Assembly: GCF_001262075.1 (NCBI RefSeq)
Contig: NZ_CP012073.1
Location: 372,001-436,000 of the forward strand
Direction: 5' to 3'
Length of the DNA: 64,000 nt
Source of the DNA: Ottowia sp. oral taxon 894
GTDB taxonomy: Bacteria; Pseudomonadota; Gammaproteobacteria; Burkholderiales; Burkholderiaceae_C
Shown: in pieces, positions 44,305 through 54,958 of the stretch
Layout: every line of letters starts with the position of its first letter
How positions within the stretch are numbered: position 1 is the first letter of the stretch
Made by a program: the position numbers and the translations under genes
The notes under the pieces: generated by a model
Told to the model about the DNA's origin: nothing
Databases searched by the model: none
What the model saw: the letters and a program-made list of their open reading frames with translations, nothing else

Positions 44305-47181
44305 TCAGGATGAGGCCGCGCCACGGCGGCGGCGAGGCGCTGGCGCAGCGGCCAGCAAGCCGGTTTGCCGCTGGTAGAGGGAAAAGAGAAAGGCCACGCG
44401 GGCAGCATCGCCCGCATAGGTTTTGGGGCCGCCAGCCAGTTGGTAGGCCTTGTCCACTGCCGCGTCGAGCTTTTGATGGGCTTTGAGCAGGCCAGCGGGC
44501 ATGGTCAAAGGGTCATACAAATCGGCCAGGCTGCTGCCCGGATGGGCGGCGCGGGCGTCCAGCACGGCCTGCGCTGCTGCTTCGATGGCGGCTTGCGCTT
44601 TGTGCACTTGCGCGTCAGACGCCTTGGCCTGTTCTGCGGCAGGTGTGAAGGGCCAAGGGTAGTTGTTGTAGACGATGGCGGCGGAATAGCGAAAGTCGCT
44701 TTTCAAACGGCCACAGACCGCACGCACCCAAGCGTTGTGCATGGTGCTGGAGAGGATGCCGAAGTGGAAAAGGGTGGCACCCGTTGATATGAGAGCTGAA
44801 TCGCTTGTTAAGGTCTTTGGATCAATAAACCCTATGGGAACAAAGTGCCTTCTCTCTGATGACACACGTGGGAAAAGCAAATAGTCAGTGCCTGGCATGT
44901 TTTCCACATGAAACCGTGTGGGTATGGCCGCCAGTTTTTGAGTAGGCGGACTTTTGCTGGCCTGGCGAAACGCCTTGACAGCCTGCACGCGCTTCATGGC
45001 TTCGGGCATGGCGCGCAGCTCGGCAGGCGGGGTGTCACCCAGCCACAGGCACCAGCGCTCATAGCCATTCAGGAATTCGTCTGCGCCCAGCCAGCGGCGA
45101 AACCACTTGGCGCTGGCCGGTTCAAGGGCGATGAAAGCATCGCGCTCTTGGGTGCTGAAAAGGTAGTTGCCGTCGTCGATGGGTTTGTTGCCAATGCCGA
45201 TTTCCGGCACATCCCCGATCGGCTTGCTGCGCCGGGGCAAAACCACGTTGGGCGCGTCTACCAGGTAGGGGTTGATGTTGCTGGAGGGCTGGGCGTGCGG
45301 CTCGCCTTTGATGTCTTCGTATTCATAAATGACTTTGCCCGGCCGGTCTTGCAGGCCAAAACCGATGATGACGCAGTGCACGGCGGCTTTGCCGCGCGCT
45401 TCATTGCTCCAGGCGAAGGTGCGGTGGGCAAAGTGAATGTGCACGCCCTGGGCCAGCAGCCAGCCCCACAAAGCGCCTACCTGCTCGCCCTGGGTGATGC
45501 TGTTGGTCGAGACGAAGGCGCAGCGCGCGGGCGCTGGCGGCAGCGCTGATGGCGGCATTGCAGCGCTGAGCGCGGGGTCTTGCGGCTGGCTCAGGTAGCG
45601 GGCGGCCTTGACGTACCAGGCGGCCACCAAGTCCAGCAGGCCCGCGTTGTCGATGCCGGCAAACACGGCGCGCGTGTCGCAGCGCTGGCTGTCACTCATG
45701 AACTTGGCGCCCACAAAGGGCGGATTGCCCAGCACGTAGCTGCACCGGCTGGCGGGCAGCACGTCATCCCAGTTCAGCGTGAGGGCGTTGCCGTGCACGA
45801 TGCGGGGGCTGGCCACCAGCGGAATGCGGGCAAAGTACAGGCCGAATTCCTCGCTGGCGCGCAGGTTCATCTGGTGGTCCATCAGCCACATGGCCACTTG
45901 GGCGATCTGGGCGGGAAATTCTTCAATTTCGATGCCGTAGAACTGGTCCACATTGACGCCGATGAGCTGGTGCACGTCCACGCTTTGCTGGCCGGCATGG
46001 CCCGACAAGGCGGCGGCGGCGCGCAGCACATCCAGCTCCAGCAGGCGCAATTCGCGGTAGCTGATGACAAGAAAGTTGCCGCAGCCGCAGGCGGGGTCGA
46101 AAAAGCTCAGCGTGCGCAGCTTTTTATGAAACTCAAACAGCTTGTTGCGCTGGCGTTTGACTTTTTCAAACTCGGCGCGCAATTCATCCAGAAACAGCGG
46201 TCGAATGAGCTTGAGGATGTTTTCTTCCGATGTGTAGTGCGCGCCCAGGTGGCGGCGGGCCTTTTCGTCCATGATGGACTGAAACAGGCTGCCAAAGATG
46301 GCGGGGCTGATGGCTGACCAGTCCAGCGCGCAAGCCTTGAGCAGCGCCGCGCGGGTGTCTGCATCAAAGTCGGCAATGGGCAGGCTTTCAGCGAACAGGC
46401 GGCCATTGACATAGGGAAAAGCGGCCAGTTGCTCGTCCAGGTTCTTGCTGCGCTGGCCTTCGGGCGTGTCAAGCACCTGAAACAGTTGCGCCAGGCGGGG
46501 GCCGAGATCGCTGCCGTCTTCGGAGGTGCGCTCTTCAATAAAGGCGCGGAAAGCCTGCGCGGGCTGGAAGATGGCCGTGTCGTCGGCAAACAGGCAAAAC
46601 AGCAGGCGCACGAGCAGCACTTCCAGCGGGTGGCCCGCGTAGCCCGCGCTTTTGAGCGCGTCATGCAGCTCGCCCATGCGTTCGGCCGCTTTGATATTGA
46701 CCGGGTTTTGCGGCTCGATTCGCTGGGGCTTGTAGCCCGCAATAAAGCCAAACAGGCGCACGTGCTTGTGCAAATCGGCCAGGGCAAATTCGGTGTAGCG
46801 GCCGGGCTGGCAATCCGTCAGGTCGTAGACACGAAAGCGGGCAAAGTCGCTGACGATGATGATCTGGGGCAAATCCCGCTCGGAAATGCCAGCCAGATAG
46901 TCAGTGGCCTGGGCATAGGCTTTGTCCAGGTCTTTGCCGCGCGATTTCTGTTCCACCAGCAGCATGCCGGGCCAGAACAGATCAACGAAGCCAGCGCCGC
47001 CGCCGTGCTTTTTGACATTCAACTCAAACGTGAAAACACGCTTGTTGGTAATGCCAAAGCAGTCGAAAAACTCAATCCAGAAAGGCTTGGCTTCCGAATC
47101 TTCATTGGCGGCGTCAGCCCAGCGGCGGCTGAAATTCAGCACGCGGGATTTGATTTCGTTCCAGGATAAAGGAGCCGGCAT
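44305..47181 (-). CDS. Single-chain restriction-modification enzyme (MmeI-like, type IIL)
   Basis: The protein is 958 aa. The N-terminus holds a nuclease motif: Asp67 in FVDLFWPG and LLVEQKS with Glu77-x-Lys79, the spacing known from MmeI. A helical spacer (about 160-320) follows, then an adenine methyltransferase: [10 protein letters not shown] (motif I, 361-370) and LGNPPFVG (motif IV, 484-491). A target-recognition region (about 550-850) and a helical tail complete it. One protein both cuts and methylates, so no separate methylase is needed. It starts 4 bases after the trpB stop, has no promoter gap, and so is probably co-transcribed and perhaps translationally coupled. The recognition sequence cannot be read from the protein by eye. 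It appears intact. Confidence 0.88.
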   Translation of the reverse strand: MPAPLSWNEIKSRVLNFSRRWADAANEDSEAKPFWIEFFDCFGITNKRVFTFELNVKKHGGGAGFVDLFWPGMLLVEQKSRGKDLDKAYAQATDYLAGISERDLPQIIIVSDFARFRVYDLTDCQPGRYTEFALADLHKHVRLFGFIAGYKPQRIEPQNPVNIKAAERMGELHDALKSAGYAGHPLEVLLVRLLFCLFADDTAIFQPAQAFRAFIEERTSEDGSDLGPRLAQLFQVLDTPEGQRSKNLDEQLAAFPYVNGRLFAESLPIADFDADTRAALLKACALDWSAISPAIFGSLFQSIMDEKARRHLGAHYTSEENILKLIRPLFLDELRAEFEKVKRQRNKLFEFHKKLRTLSFFDPACGCGNFLVISYRELRLLELDVLRAAAALSGHAGQQSVDVHQLIGVNVDQFYGIEIEEFPAQIAQVAMWLMDHQMNLRASEEFGLYFARIPLVASPRIVHGNALTLNWDDVLPASRCSYVLGNPPFVGAKFMSDSQRCDTRAVFAGIDNAGLLDLVAAWYVKAARYLSQPQDPALSAAMPPSALPPAPARCAFVSTNSITQGEQVGALWGWLLAQGVHIHFAHRTFAWSNEARGKAAVHCVIIGFGLQDRPGKVIYEYEDIKGEPHAQPSSNINPYLVDAPNVVLPRRSKPIGDVPEIGIGNKPIDDGNYLFSTQERDAFIALEPASAKWFRRWLGADEFLNGYERWCLWLGDTPPAELRAMPEAMKRVQAVKAFRQASKSPPTQKLAAIPTRFHVENMPGTDYLLFPRVSSERRHFVPIGFIDPKTLTSDSALISTGATLFHFGILSSTMHNAWVRAVCGRLKSDFRYSAAIVYNNYPWPFTPAAEQAKASDAQVHKAQAAIEAAAQAVLDARAAHPGSSLADLYDPLTMPAGLLKAHQKLDAAVDKAYQLAGGPKTYAGDAARVAFLFSLYQRQTGLLAAAPAPRRRRGAASS

Positions 47182-47185
47182 GGTG

Positions 47186-48463
47186 TTATTGACCTTGCGG
47201 CCCTTGGGTCCCGTTGCCCGCCCCTTTCACCACATGCCCGCGCATGGAGGGGCGGTCGTAGAAATCAACGCCGTCGAGATCGGCCACGGTGCCTATGTCT
47301 TTGTCGCCACGGCCCGAGAGGCAAACCAGAATGGATTGGTCGGGCCGCATGGCGGGCGCGATTTTCATGGCGTGGGCAAAGGCATGGCTGGATTCCAGCG
47401 CGGGAATAATGCCTTCCGTGCGGCACAGGTGGTGAAAAGCGGCCAGCGCTTCAGTATCCGTAATGCCCACATATTCGGCGCGGCCCGTGTCTTTCAGCCA
47501 GGCGTGTTCGGGGCCGACGCCGGGATAATCCAGCCCGGCGCTGATGCTGTGGGTTTCAATAATCTGCCCGTCGTCATTTTGCAGCACGTAGGTGCGGTTG
47601 CCGTGCAGCACGCCGGGGCTGCCGCGCTCCAGGCTGGCGGCGTGCTGGCCGCTGTCCAGCCCGCGCCCGGCGGCTTCCACGCCGATCAAACGGGTTTTTT
47701 CAAAAGGAATATAGGGGTGGAATATGCCTATTGCGTTGCTGCCGCCGCCCACGCAGGCAATGACGGCGTCGGGCTGTTTTTCAGCGCCCAGCATTTTGGG
47801 CATTTGCGTCAGGCATTCTTTGCCAATCACGCTTTGAAAATCGCGCACCATCATCGGATAAGGGTGCGGCCCGGCCACGGTGCCGATGATGTAGAAGGTG
47901 TTGTCCACATTTGCCACCCAGTCGCGCATGGCTTCGTTGAGCGCGTCTTTCAGGGTTTTGCTGCCGCTTTCCACGGGCGTGACGGTCGCGCCCAGCAGTT
48001 TCATGCGGTAAACGTTGGGCGACTGGCGCTTGACGTCTTCCGCGCCCATGTACACCACGCATTGCAGGCCGTAGCGCGCGCAGATGGTGGCGGTGGCCAC
48101 GCCGTGCTGGCCTGCGCCGGTTTCGGCAATGATGCGCGGCTTGCCCATGCGCCGCGCCAGCATGGCCTGGCCGATGACGTTGTTGATTTTGTGCGCGCCG
48201 GTGTGGTTCAAATCTTCGCGCTTCAAGTAAATCTGCGCGCCGCCCAGTTCGCGGCTGGTGCGCGCCGCGTGATAAACGGGCGAGGGCCGGCCCACATAAT
48301 GCGCCAGTTCGTTTTGGAATTCGGCCAGAAAATCCGGGTCATTCTGGTATTTGGCGTAGGCGTTTTTCAGCTCGTTGATGGCATAAGTCAGCGTTTCGCT
48401 GATAAAGCAGCCGCCATAGGGGCCGAAATGGCCGTTGGCATCGGGTTGGGAATTTGAAATCAT
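47186..48463 (-). CDS. trpB: Tryptophan synthase beta chain
   Basis: The protein is 425 aa from the ATG at 48463. It joins indole and serine to tryptophan with [19 protein letters not shown] has the PLP lysine. [13 protein letters not shown] and [11 protein letters not shown] bind PLP phosphate. The start [21 protein letters not shown] is typical; the open frame upstream includes a terminator hairpin and is not coding. It lies directly upstream of the restriction-modification gene. Confidence 0.97.
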   Translation of the reverse strand: MISNSQPDANGHFGPYGGCFISETLTYAINELKNAYAKYQNDPDFLAEFQNELAHYVGRPSPVYHAARTSRELGGAQIYLKREDLNHTGAHKINNVIGQAMLARRMGKPRIIAETGAGQHGVATATICARYGLQCVVYMGAEDVKRQSPNVYRMKLLGATVTPVESGSKTLKDALNEAMRDWVANVDNTFYIIGTVAGPHPYPMMVRDFQSVIGKECLTQMPKMLGAEKQPDAVIACVGGGSNAIGIFHPYIPFEKTRLIGVEAAGRGLDSGQHAASLERGSPGVLHGNRTYVLQNDDGQIIETHSISAGLDYPGVGPEHAWLKDTGRAEYVGITDTEALAAFHHLCRTEGIIPALESSHAFAHAMKIAPAMRPDQSILVCLSGRGDKDIGTVADLDGVDFYDRPSMRGHVVKGAGNGTQGPQGQ

Positions 48464-48550
48464 GGCAGGAAAATGTTTTCTGGAAAATGTTTTCAGGGCC
48501 TGCCCGAATGATGGGCGCTTTGGTTTGGCGCGCAGGCAGGGCCGGGAATG

Positions 48551-48577
48551 AAAAAGCCAGACGGGTTTTATCTGGCT
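48551..48577 (-). terminator. Terminator-like hairpin between trpF and trpB
   Basis: AGCCAGA and TCTGGCT pair around a 9-base loop, and the minus strand runs into five T. It lies in the 155-base gap, so trpB probably has its own promoter or relies on read-through. Confidence 0.7.
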
Positions 48578-48618
48578 GCCAGGTTGGGTCAGGCGCGGGG
48601 CGTGTCGGCCAAGGTGCA

Positions 48619-49326
48619 TCAGGCATCAGCCTGGCGCACGGCGGCCACGAAAGCAGCCATTTTTTCTGCGCTTTTGATGCCCTTGAGGGGCTGCCCCTCT
48701 GGCCCCGTGGCTTCCACGCCGGAAGACACATCGACGGCCAGAGACAGCCCGCGCTGGCGCAGTTCAGCAATGCCATCGCCCACGTTTGCAGGCGTCAATC
48801 CACCACTCAAGACGAGGTGAGCGGCAACGTTTGTTGGCAGGCGTGACCAATTGAATGACTTTCCGCCGCCGCCATAACCGGCGACGTGCGCATCAAGAAG
48901 AAGGGCTTGGGCCGATGCGTAATCGGCGGCAAATTTTAACAAGTCGAAACCAGCCGCCCCGCACGCCGCAATATCGCCGGGAATGTCATTGGGAATGCGC
49001 GCGGCGCGCCAGTAAGGCCGCCCGCACGCCTGGGCGATGGCGGCGCATTCGGCGGGCGTTTCATCGCCATGAAATTGCAGCGTGGCGCCGGGCACGAGCG
49101 CGCTGGCGGCCTGCGCGCTGGCGGCGGTTTCATTCACGAACAGCAGCACGGGCGTGACCAATGGCGGCAGCCGCCGCGCCAGCGCCGCCGCCCGCGCAGG
49201 CGTGACGTGGCGCGGGCTTTTGGGGTAGAGCACAAAGCCGATGGCATCCGCGCCAACGGCCACGGCGGCGTCCACATCTTGCTCGCGCGTGAGGCCGCAG
49301 ATTTTGATTCGGGTGCGTGGTTTCAT
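48619..49326 (-). CDS. trpF: Phosphoribosylanthranilate isomerase
   Basis: The protein is 235 aa from the ATG at 49326 ([18 protein letters not shown]). It isomerises PRA in tryptophan synthesis and is a TIM barrel. The catalytic Cys is in IKICGLTR, and the catalytic Asp is in [33 protein letters not shown] and [10 protein letters not shown] are standard, and the end holds [14 protein letters not shown]. It sits in the usual truA-trpF-trpB order, but with the interrupted PLD gene and repeats between truA and trpF. Confidence 0.95.
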   Translation of the reverse strand: MKPRTRIKICGLTREQDVDAAVAVGADAIGFVLYPKSPRHVTPARAAALARRLPPLVTPVLLFVNETAASAQAASALVPGATLQFHGDETPAECAAIAQACGRPYWRAARIPNDIPGDIAACGAAGFDLLKFAADYASAQALLLDAHVAGYGGGGKSFNWSRLPTNVAAHLVLSGGLTPANVGDGIAELRQRGLSLAVDVSSGVEATGPEGQPLKGIKSAEKMAAFVAAVRQADA

Positions 49327-49771
49327 GTTTTCAGGGCGGGTTTCATGGTTCTTTCCGGTTTGGCAGTGATTAAGCAGCCCGGAATGAAAAAAATCGCTCC
49401 CAGGCCATATCGCAAAGGCGGGCATCCGGCTTTCGCTTGCGCTGCATCGCAAGCGCCTGGGCCGCAATGCCCCTCAGAAAAACCGGTGATGCGCGGGTAT
49501 TTTCCTGCGGTTTCAAACGAAGCTGCCAGCGCGAGGCAGCGCCCGCCCCGCAGGGACTGGCCTTGTGCCGCCAGCCAGAGCACATTAAAAACAGGAGCGA
49601 ATTTGAGAGGACGAAACCCCGCTTCGCGCTCTTTCCACTAGGACCTATTGCTATGAATAGAGGAGCGAAAATCTGCCTATTCCTCCGCCTTGCTCCGCCC
49701 GGCGAGGGTTCGCCGCACGCCGCACCCGGAGCCACGCTTTTTGCGCCCACAGACGAACTTTGGGCAGGTTT
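49327..49771. other. 445-base interval between trpF and the PLD-family gene
   Basis: Contains repeat A copy 11 and a short repeat B end fragment (about 49735-49775). No gene. Confidence 0.55.
49592..49670 (+). repeat. Repeat A, copy 11
   Basis: AGGAGCGAATTTGAGAGG, then TTTCCACTAGGACCTATTGC, ending AGAGGAGCGAAA. Confidence 0.88.
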
Positions 49772-49775
49772 TCAA
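49735..49775 (-). repeat. Repeat B end fragment
   Basis: TTTTTGCGCCCACAGACGA and TTGGGCAGGTTTTC resemble the last 40 bases of repeat B (compare 60420-60459). The rest of the element is not seen. Confidence 0.4.
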
Positions 49776-50655
49776 AGCACGAGATCTTCCGGCCACAGGA
49801 AATAGGCGCCAAAGCGGCCCGTTTTGAATTGCCCGCCTGCTTTTTTGCCTTGTTCGGTCAAAAAGTGTTTGTCGTCGCGCCATTCCAGATAGCCCGCAGC
49901 GGTCAGTTTTTCGAGCATGGGTTCTGTTTTCATTTTGTGTTTCTGGGCCAGCTTGGAGGTGGTCAGCAGGCCGCTGGCGTTTTCGGATTTTTCATCGTCT
50001 TCATGATGGGCAGCGGCCTTGGGCGCGGGGTGCGCGTCTTTTTCCACGACTTCAAGGGAAATGCGCACTTCTTCGCTGATGCGAATCAGGCGTTGGGCTT
50101 CTTCATAGGCATCCTGATAAAGCTGGTGATCATTCTGCCGTTCAATGAATATGCCCATTTCATTGTTGTTAATCTGGCTGAAGCTGTATAAATTGAGGCT
50201 GCCGATGATGCAGGCGTTTTCGCTCAGGTAGCACTTGGCATGGAGATTATTGCAATAGCTGGTGCGCACGTATTTGAGATTGCGCAGCCATTTGACTTCT
50301 TCGGGGTGCAAATCGGCTTTGCCGTAAATGATGCGGACGTCGATTTTGAGCCTGTCTTTGTCTTCCAGCAGTTCGCGAATCCGGTCATTGAGTTTCAGAT
50401 AGGGGCTGATGATGATGAGGCGATCCCGCGCGCCCTTGATGATTTCTTCAAGGTGGTAATTAATTCCACTAGTATTGAGAACCTGTTCACAATCTGTCCG
50501 TGGGTGCGAAAAGCGCGGAATCGGGCGCTCTGCGGCGTTGCAAATCCTCGCCGGGCCACAAGGCCCGCCTGCGGTTTGCGCCTTGCAGCCCATCCCGATC
50601 CACACTTTCGCCCCTCACGGCCAGATCATGAACAGGTTCTGAGGAATTTAGCCAT
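49772..50655 (-). pseudogene. PLD-family protein gene interrupted by repeat B
   Basis: The body codes for a phospholipase-D-like protein: HAKCYLSENACIIGSLNLYSFS has the HxK...GSxN signature, in a single copy; the end is GRFGAYFLWPEDLVL. The natural start lies at 50655: codons for MAKFL (50655-50641) are followed at once by repeat B (about 161 bases), and the frame resumes at 50476 with NTSGINYHLEE. From MAKFL translation meets a TGA 12 bases into the repeat. A fused frame can instead begin inside the repeat at 50605 (277 aa, GTG start), adding about 45 repeat-coded residues. The normal protein may thus be lost or made with a different N-terminus. Single-HKD proteins of this kind may cut nucleic acid or lipid; the role is not known. 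Confidence 0.85.
50477..50643 (+). repeat. Repeat B, copy 4, inside the PLD-family gene
   Basis: The best-preserved copy. Ends are GAACCTGTTCA and TGAACAGGTTC, roughly 45 bases at each end are inverted repeats of each other, and the centre is GGGCCACAAGGCCC. On the coding strand of the host gene TCA is present on both sides, consistent with a 3-bp target duplication. Confidence 0.92.
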
Positions 50656-50667
50656 GATTTCTCCTTG

Positions 50668-51468
50668 TCAGTGGCGTGAAAATGCTTGGGGCAGCCATTC
50701 AAAGGCCGCCGTTTTTTCAGGCAATTGCCATTCGGGGGCGTATCGCGGGCCGAGAAAGTAAAGGCCGTCTGGCGCGAAGGTGGGCGCGGCGGCGTCGCGG
50801 CTGCGGGCGGCGATGACTTGCTGCATCCACTGCGGCGGGCGCTGGCCCTGGCCGATGGCGACCAGGCAGCCCATGATGTTGCGAATCATGTGGTGCAAAA
50901 AGGCGTTGGCCTCGAAGTCAAAACGCCAGTAGGGGCCGCAGCGGGCCACGCTGGCGCGGGTGAGCGTTTTGACGGGGCTGAGCGCCTGGCAGGCGGCGGC
51001 GCGAAAGGAAGTGAAATCGTGCTCGCCCAGCAGATGGCTGGCCGCTTGCTGCATGGCCGCGCCATCCAGCGGGCGAAAGCTCCAGCCCGCGCGGCCCGCT
51101 TCCAGGCTGGGGCGCACGGGCGATTCCAGCAGGATGTAGGCGTAGCGGCGCGCCAGGGCGCTGGCACGGGCGTGGAAGGTTTCGGGCACTTCGCGCGCCC
51201 ATTGCACGGCGATGTCAGGCGGCAGAAAGCGATTGACGCCGCGCACCCACGAAAAGAGTTCGCGCCGCAAGGGCGTGTCGAAATGCACGACCTGCATGAG
51301 GCCGTGCACGCCCGCATCCGTGCGGCCCGCGCACAAGGTGGCGATGGGCGTGGTGGCAAAAGCAGCGAGGGCGGCTTCCAGCCGGTCTTGCACGGTCTGG
51401 CCCGAAGGCTGGCTTTGCCAGCCCTGATAGGCCGCGCCAAGGTAGGAAATGCCCAGGGCCAGTCTCAT
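50668..51468 (-). CDS. truA: tRNA pseudouridine(38-40) synthase
   Basis: The protein is 266 aa. It makes pseudouridine at positions 38-40 of many tRNAs. The catalytic Asp51 is in CAGRTDAGVHG. LGISYLGAAYQGWQSQ starts the fold and FLHHMIRNIMGCLVAIGQG is the second-domain signature. It lies in the expected place after fimV on the same strand, but more than 700 bases of repeats and spacer separate the two. Confidence 0.96.
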   Translation of the reverse strand: MRLALGISYLGAAYQGWQSQPSGQTVQDRLEAALAAFATTPIATLCAGRTDAGVHGLMQVVHFDTPLRRELFSWVRGVNRFLPPDIAVQWAREVPETFHARASALARRYAYILLESPVRPSLEAGRAGWSFRPLDGAAMQQAASHLLGEHDFTSFRAAACQALSPVKTLTRASVARCGPYWRFDFEANAFLHHMIRNIMGCLVAIGQGQRPPQWMQQVIAARSRDAAAPTFAPDGLYFLGPRYAPEWQLPEKTAAFEWLPQAFSRH

Positions 51469-51588
51469 GGGGTGTGGAAGTGCGGGAGGCGGAAATGCGA
51501 GGCGCGGCAGTCAGGGGCAGACCTTGCAAAGCCTGCGCGCGAAGGCGGGCAAAGGAGGCTTTGCGCGCGCAGAAGATGGCGCGGCGCT

Positions 51589-51757
51589 GAGCGCCTGTTC
51601 ATGACCTGGCCGTGAGAGGCGAAAGCTCGCGCATCGGGATGGACTGCAAGGCGCAAACCGCAGACGGGCCTTGCGGCCCGGCGAGGATCTGCAAGGCCCA
51701 CGGGCGCCCAGCGCCGCGCCTTCTGCACCCACGCGCAGATTGCAAACAGGTTCTGAG
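51589..51757 (-). repeat. Repeat B, copy 5
   Basis: GAGCGCCTGTTCATGACC at the left and GCAAACAGGTTCTGAG at the right. The core (TGCAAGGCGCAAACCGC) is reversed relative to copies 1-4. Confidence 0.85.
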
Positions 51758-51984
51758 GCCAGGCTTGCCGGTTGGTCCGCCCTTGTCTGGCCGCGCGGGC
51801 CGTTGGCGCATGGATGACCGGCGCCCTCATGTTTGCCGCCGCAAGGCAGGCTGGAGTGCAATGCTGCATGGGCCGCCTTTTGCCGCGCGGATGCGTGCCT
51901 TGCGTTGGGATGCCTTGAATCTGTCTGGCGGGCAGAAGCTGCCGCGTCATCAAGGCACATGGCTTGGCATTTCGGAGCAGATTC

Positions 51985-52062
51985 TTGCTCCTTGATTCAT
52001 AGCATGATGTCCCCGCCAACTGGGCGGAGAAGCCGTTTTCAGGGCGTCTGAATTTGCTCTTA
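51985..52062 (-). repeat. Repeat A, copy 12 (GGCGG variant)
   Basis: Plus strand: GCTCCTTGATTCATAGCATGA, then CCCCGCCAACTGGGCGG in place of the CTAG centre, ending GAATTTGCTCTTATT. Confidence 0.75.
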
Positions 52063-52114
52063 TTTTTGCGGCTCGCAACCGGTCTGCCGTTGCGGGTGTT
52101 CTGAAAGAGGAAAT

Positions 52115-52150
52115 GAAAACGGCGTGCCATTTGGGGAAAAACGGCACGCC
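52115..52150 (-). terminator. Terminator of fimV
   Basis: GGCGTGCC (52121-52128) pairs with GGCACGCC (52143-52150), and a T-run follows on the minus strand. Confidence 0.8.
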
Positions 52151-52185
52151 TGAGAAAAGCCCGGAAGCTGAAAAGGGCGGAAGGG

Positions 52186-54715
52186 TTAGCTGATTTCGTG
52201 CAGGAAGCGCTCCGCGCGAATCTTGAGCGCGCCGGTGGCTTCGGCCACAACTTCCTTGGCCATGAGACGCGCGCCTTCCGTGTCGCCAATGGAATGGAAC
52301 TCCTGGGCGAGCGCCAGCTTGGTGGCCAGCGGGTCGTCGTCTGCGTCTTCAGGCTGCTCGGTGTTCAGCTCGGCACCGCGCGAGTCGGGGTCGAGCGAGA
52401 GCGCGTCGATGTCGAACTCGATCATGCCGGAGCTGGGCGAGGAGGCCGCAGCCGCAGGCTTTTCTTTCTCCTTGGGAGCCGGGGGGGTGATGCTGTCAAG
52501 GTCCACGTCAAGGTCGAAATCAATCGTGGAGTCCAGCGCGGGCGCTACGGATGAAGGGCCTTGCGCGGCAAAGGCTGCGGAAAGCTCCTCTTTCTTGGCT
52601 TGCGTGGAGCTGACGGCTGGGGCCGGCGCCGCAGAAGCTGCGGGCTGCGGGCTGGCCTGCGCCGTTACCTGCGGCTCGGTGTCGGCGCCATAGTTGCTGG
52701 CAGCGGCGGCAGGCGCAGCGGCGGATTTGGCGCCTGGCTTGCCGCCCGGCTTGTACAGGCCGTTGCCGGGGTCCACTTCGTTGCCCAGAACGCAGATGGC
52801 GTCCCAGTCGCTGCCGCGCCCATTGGTCAGCGGATAGGCTTGCGTGGCAATGTCTTCCAGCGCGGCGGCGTCGCGCCGCTTGGCATAGATTTCAGCCAGC
52901 TTGCGATGCACGGAAACCCGGGTGGGATGTGTCAGCAGGGCTTCTTTCAGGATTTCTTCGGCCTGCATGTCGCGGCCATAGGCCAGATAGACGTCGGCCT
53001 CGGCCACGGGATCTACATCGCCCGCTGCGTCAAGCTGGCTGGGCGAATAGGCCATGGAGGTCTGGCCGGACATGGCGGATGAGTCGCTGTTGCGGCTGTC
53101 TGTTCTGCTGCCGCTGCTGTGGAAGAAGGAGTCAGGTTGCAGCCGGCTTTCGCTCAACCCGCTATCGAGCGGCGCCGCCTTTTTTTTTGACTGCCTGATT
53201 TTGTAGAAGCCAAGGCCCGCCAGCAGGGCAAGCAGACCGATGCCGATGCCCGGAATGAGAGGTTCCTGAAGCAGCGAATCAAGCATGGAAGGCTCTTCGG
53301 CCACAACTGGCGCAGGCGGCGTGACCGGCGCCGGAGGCTGCTCTGGCGGGGGGGGGCGGGGGCGCAGGCGGCTCGGCAGGCGTTGTTTCCGCTGCTGGCG
53401 GCGCAGGCGGTTCGGCCACTGGCGAGGCGGGCGGCGCTTCTGGCGTGGCGGCCACAGGCGGAGGCGGAACTGGCGTGGCAGGCGGCTGCTGGGGTTCAAC
53501 TGCGGCGGGAGCAGGCGGCGGCGCAGCAGGCGGCGTTGACTCAACCACAGGCGCAGTGGCGGGCACATTGATTTGAGGCGCGGCGGATGGCGCGGCTGGC
53601 TCGCCGCCGCCCGGCGCAGCCGCAGTGCCTGCCGCAGCGGTTTGCAGTTGCTTGAGCTGGTCGATATTGCGTTTCAGCTCCGCTTCGCGCTCGTTGTTTT
53701 CGCGCGCCTGGCGGTTCTGCGCGATGCGTTCTTCAGCCTGGGCGCGCGTCTTGCCACGTGTCAGGATCAGGTTGTCGCCGCTGGACTGGCGGGGCTGGGC
53801 CTCTTGCACGTGGGCTTGCACGGCACCGCTGTCGCTGCGGCCAGCAGACGCCGTTGCCGTGCGGGGCGCGTGGCTGGCAAGGCCGGAGCGGTAAGCATGG
53901 AAATCCCGGCTCTGGGCCACCACGGCGCGGCGCGCGGCGCTGCGGGTGATGGCGCTGGCCTGCTCTTCAGTAGGCAGCGTGACGACAGCGCCCGCCTTGA
54001 GCAGATTGACATTGCCCCGGATGAAAGCATGCGGATTGGCGCGCTGCAAAGCCACCAGCATCTGATCAAGGGAGATGCCTTGGGGCGTGATGGAGGCAAC
54101 CAGGCCATAAGCCGTATCGCCACGGCGGACGGTGACGGTCTCGCCGTCACCCGAAGCGGCGGCGGTCCTGGAAGAGCGGTTGGCTTTGGAAGGGCGGGCC
54201 GATGTCACCTGCTCAGCTACAGCAGGCTTGGCCCCTCCATTTTTTGAGGCTGACGTCTGGGCCTGATTGGCTTCTGCCGTCTGGCGCTTGCCGGGGTCTG
54301 CCGGGTCAATCAGCATGGTGTAGTCGCGCACCACTCGGCCGTTGGACCAGGAGCTTTCAATGACGATGCCCAGGAACGGCTCGTTCACGGGGCGCGTGCC
54401 AACCAGGCGCAGGTAAGACTGGCCGTTTTTGCGTTGATGCAGGGTGACGCGCACGCCCACGACAGCCGGGTTGTATTCCACGCCAGCAGCCTGGAAGGCC
54501 TGGGGCGAGGCCAACGTGGCTTGCAGCGTTTTGGCCTCGGCTTCCGAGATTTGGGGCACTTCGATTTCGGCGCGCAGCGGCTCGCCCAAGTGAGAGTGCA
54601 CCGTGACGGCGCCCAGCGCGAAGGCGCTGACATCAAGACTCAGACCTGCCAGCGCCAGCGTGGCGGCTGCGGCCAGTGTTTTTTGTTTCCACGGTGTCAT
54701 GTTCAGTTTGTGCAT
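52186..54715 (-). pseudogene. fimV: FimV-like polar landmark protein, frameshifted at a homopolymer
   Basis: Two overlapping frames make one FimV. The first (54715 to the shift) has a signal peptide, SHLGEPLRAEIEV with the FimV N-terminal domain, a LysM-type segment (TVRRGDTAYGLVASITPQGISLDQMLVALQRANPHAF) and a long Pro/Ala linker. The second (to 52186) has the transmembrane helix GIGIGLLALLAGLGFYKI, an acidic cytoplasmic region and a final TPR-like/FimV C-terminal domain (DDDPLATKLALAQEFHSIGDTEGARLMAKEVV). They meet at a run of nine C on the coding strand (53348-53356), then a G and five more C. Removing one C gives one 842-aa protein. FimV organises the cell pole and type IV pilus or twitching machinery. 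The shift is either a sequencing error in the run or a real phase switch. Confidence 0.9.
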
Positions 54716-54958
54716 GTTGTCGGAATTTGTCGTCGGAATTCCGCTCGCGCGGCTTCAGTCGTTCTGTTTTTTGCGTGCCCAACCCTTCGGGACCGCGAAG
54801 GGAATTAACCATAGCATCATCATTTGTGCCTGACAAGGCGAGACACGCGGTAACGTTATCTAACAAACCATATGCGCAAAAATGCACATGTTCTTGTTGT
54901 GGTCTGGCAACGTAACGTTTCCCGGCCTGCCATCAGCCAGGCTGGTGCGTGAAGGTGC

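Larger units (their letters stand above)
51469..52185. other. 717-base interval between fimV and truA
   Basis: Filled by repeat B copy 5, repeat A copy 12 and the fimV terminator. Between them no ORF with coding character was seen. Confidence 0.6.

Noticed and set aside
49772-50605. The 277-aa frame taken at face value as an intact PLD protein
   Set aside because: Its first 45 or so residues are coded by repeat B (they match the translation of other copies), and the natural start codons lie on the other side of the repeat.
52186-53568. Two separate genes for the two overlapping frames at 52.2-54.7 kb
   Set aside because: The N-terminal part carries the signal peptide and LysM-like region and the C-terminal part the membrane helix and FimV tail of one known protein. 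They meet at a homopolymer run.
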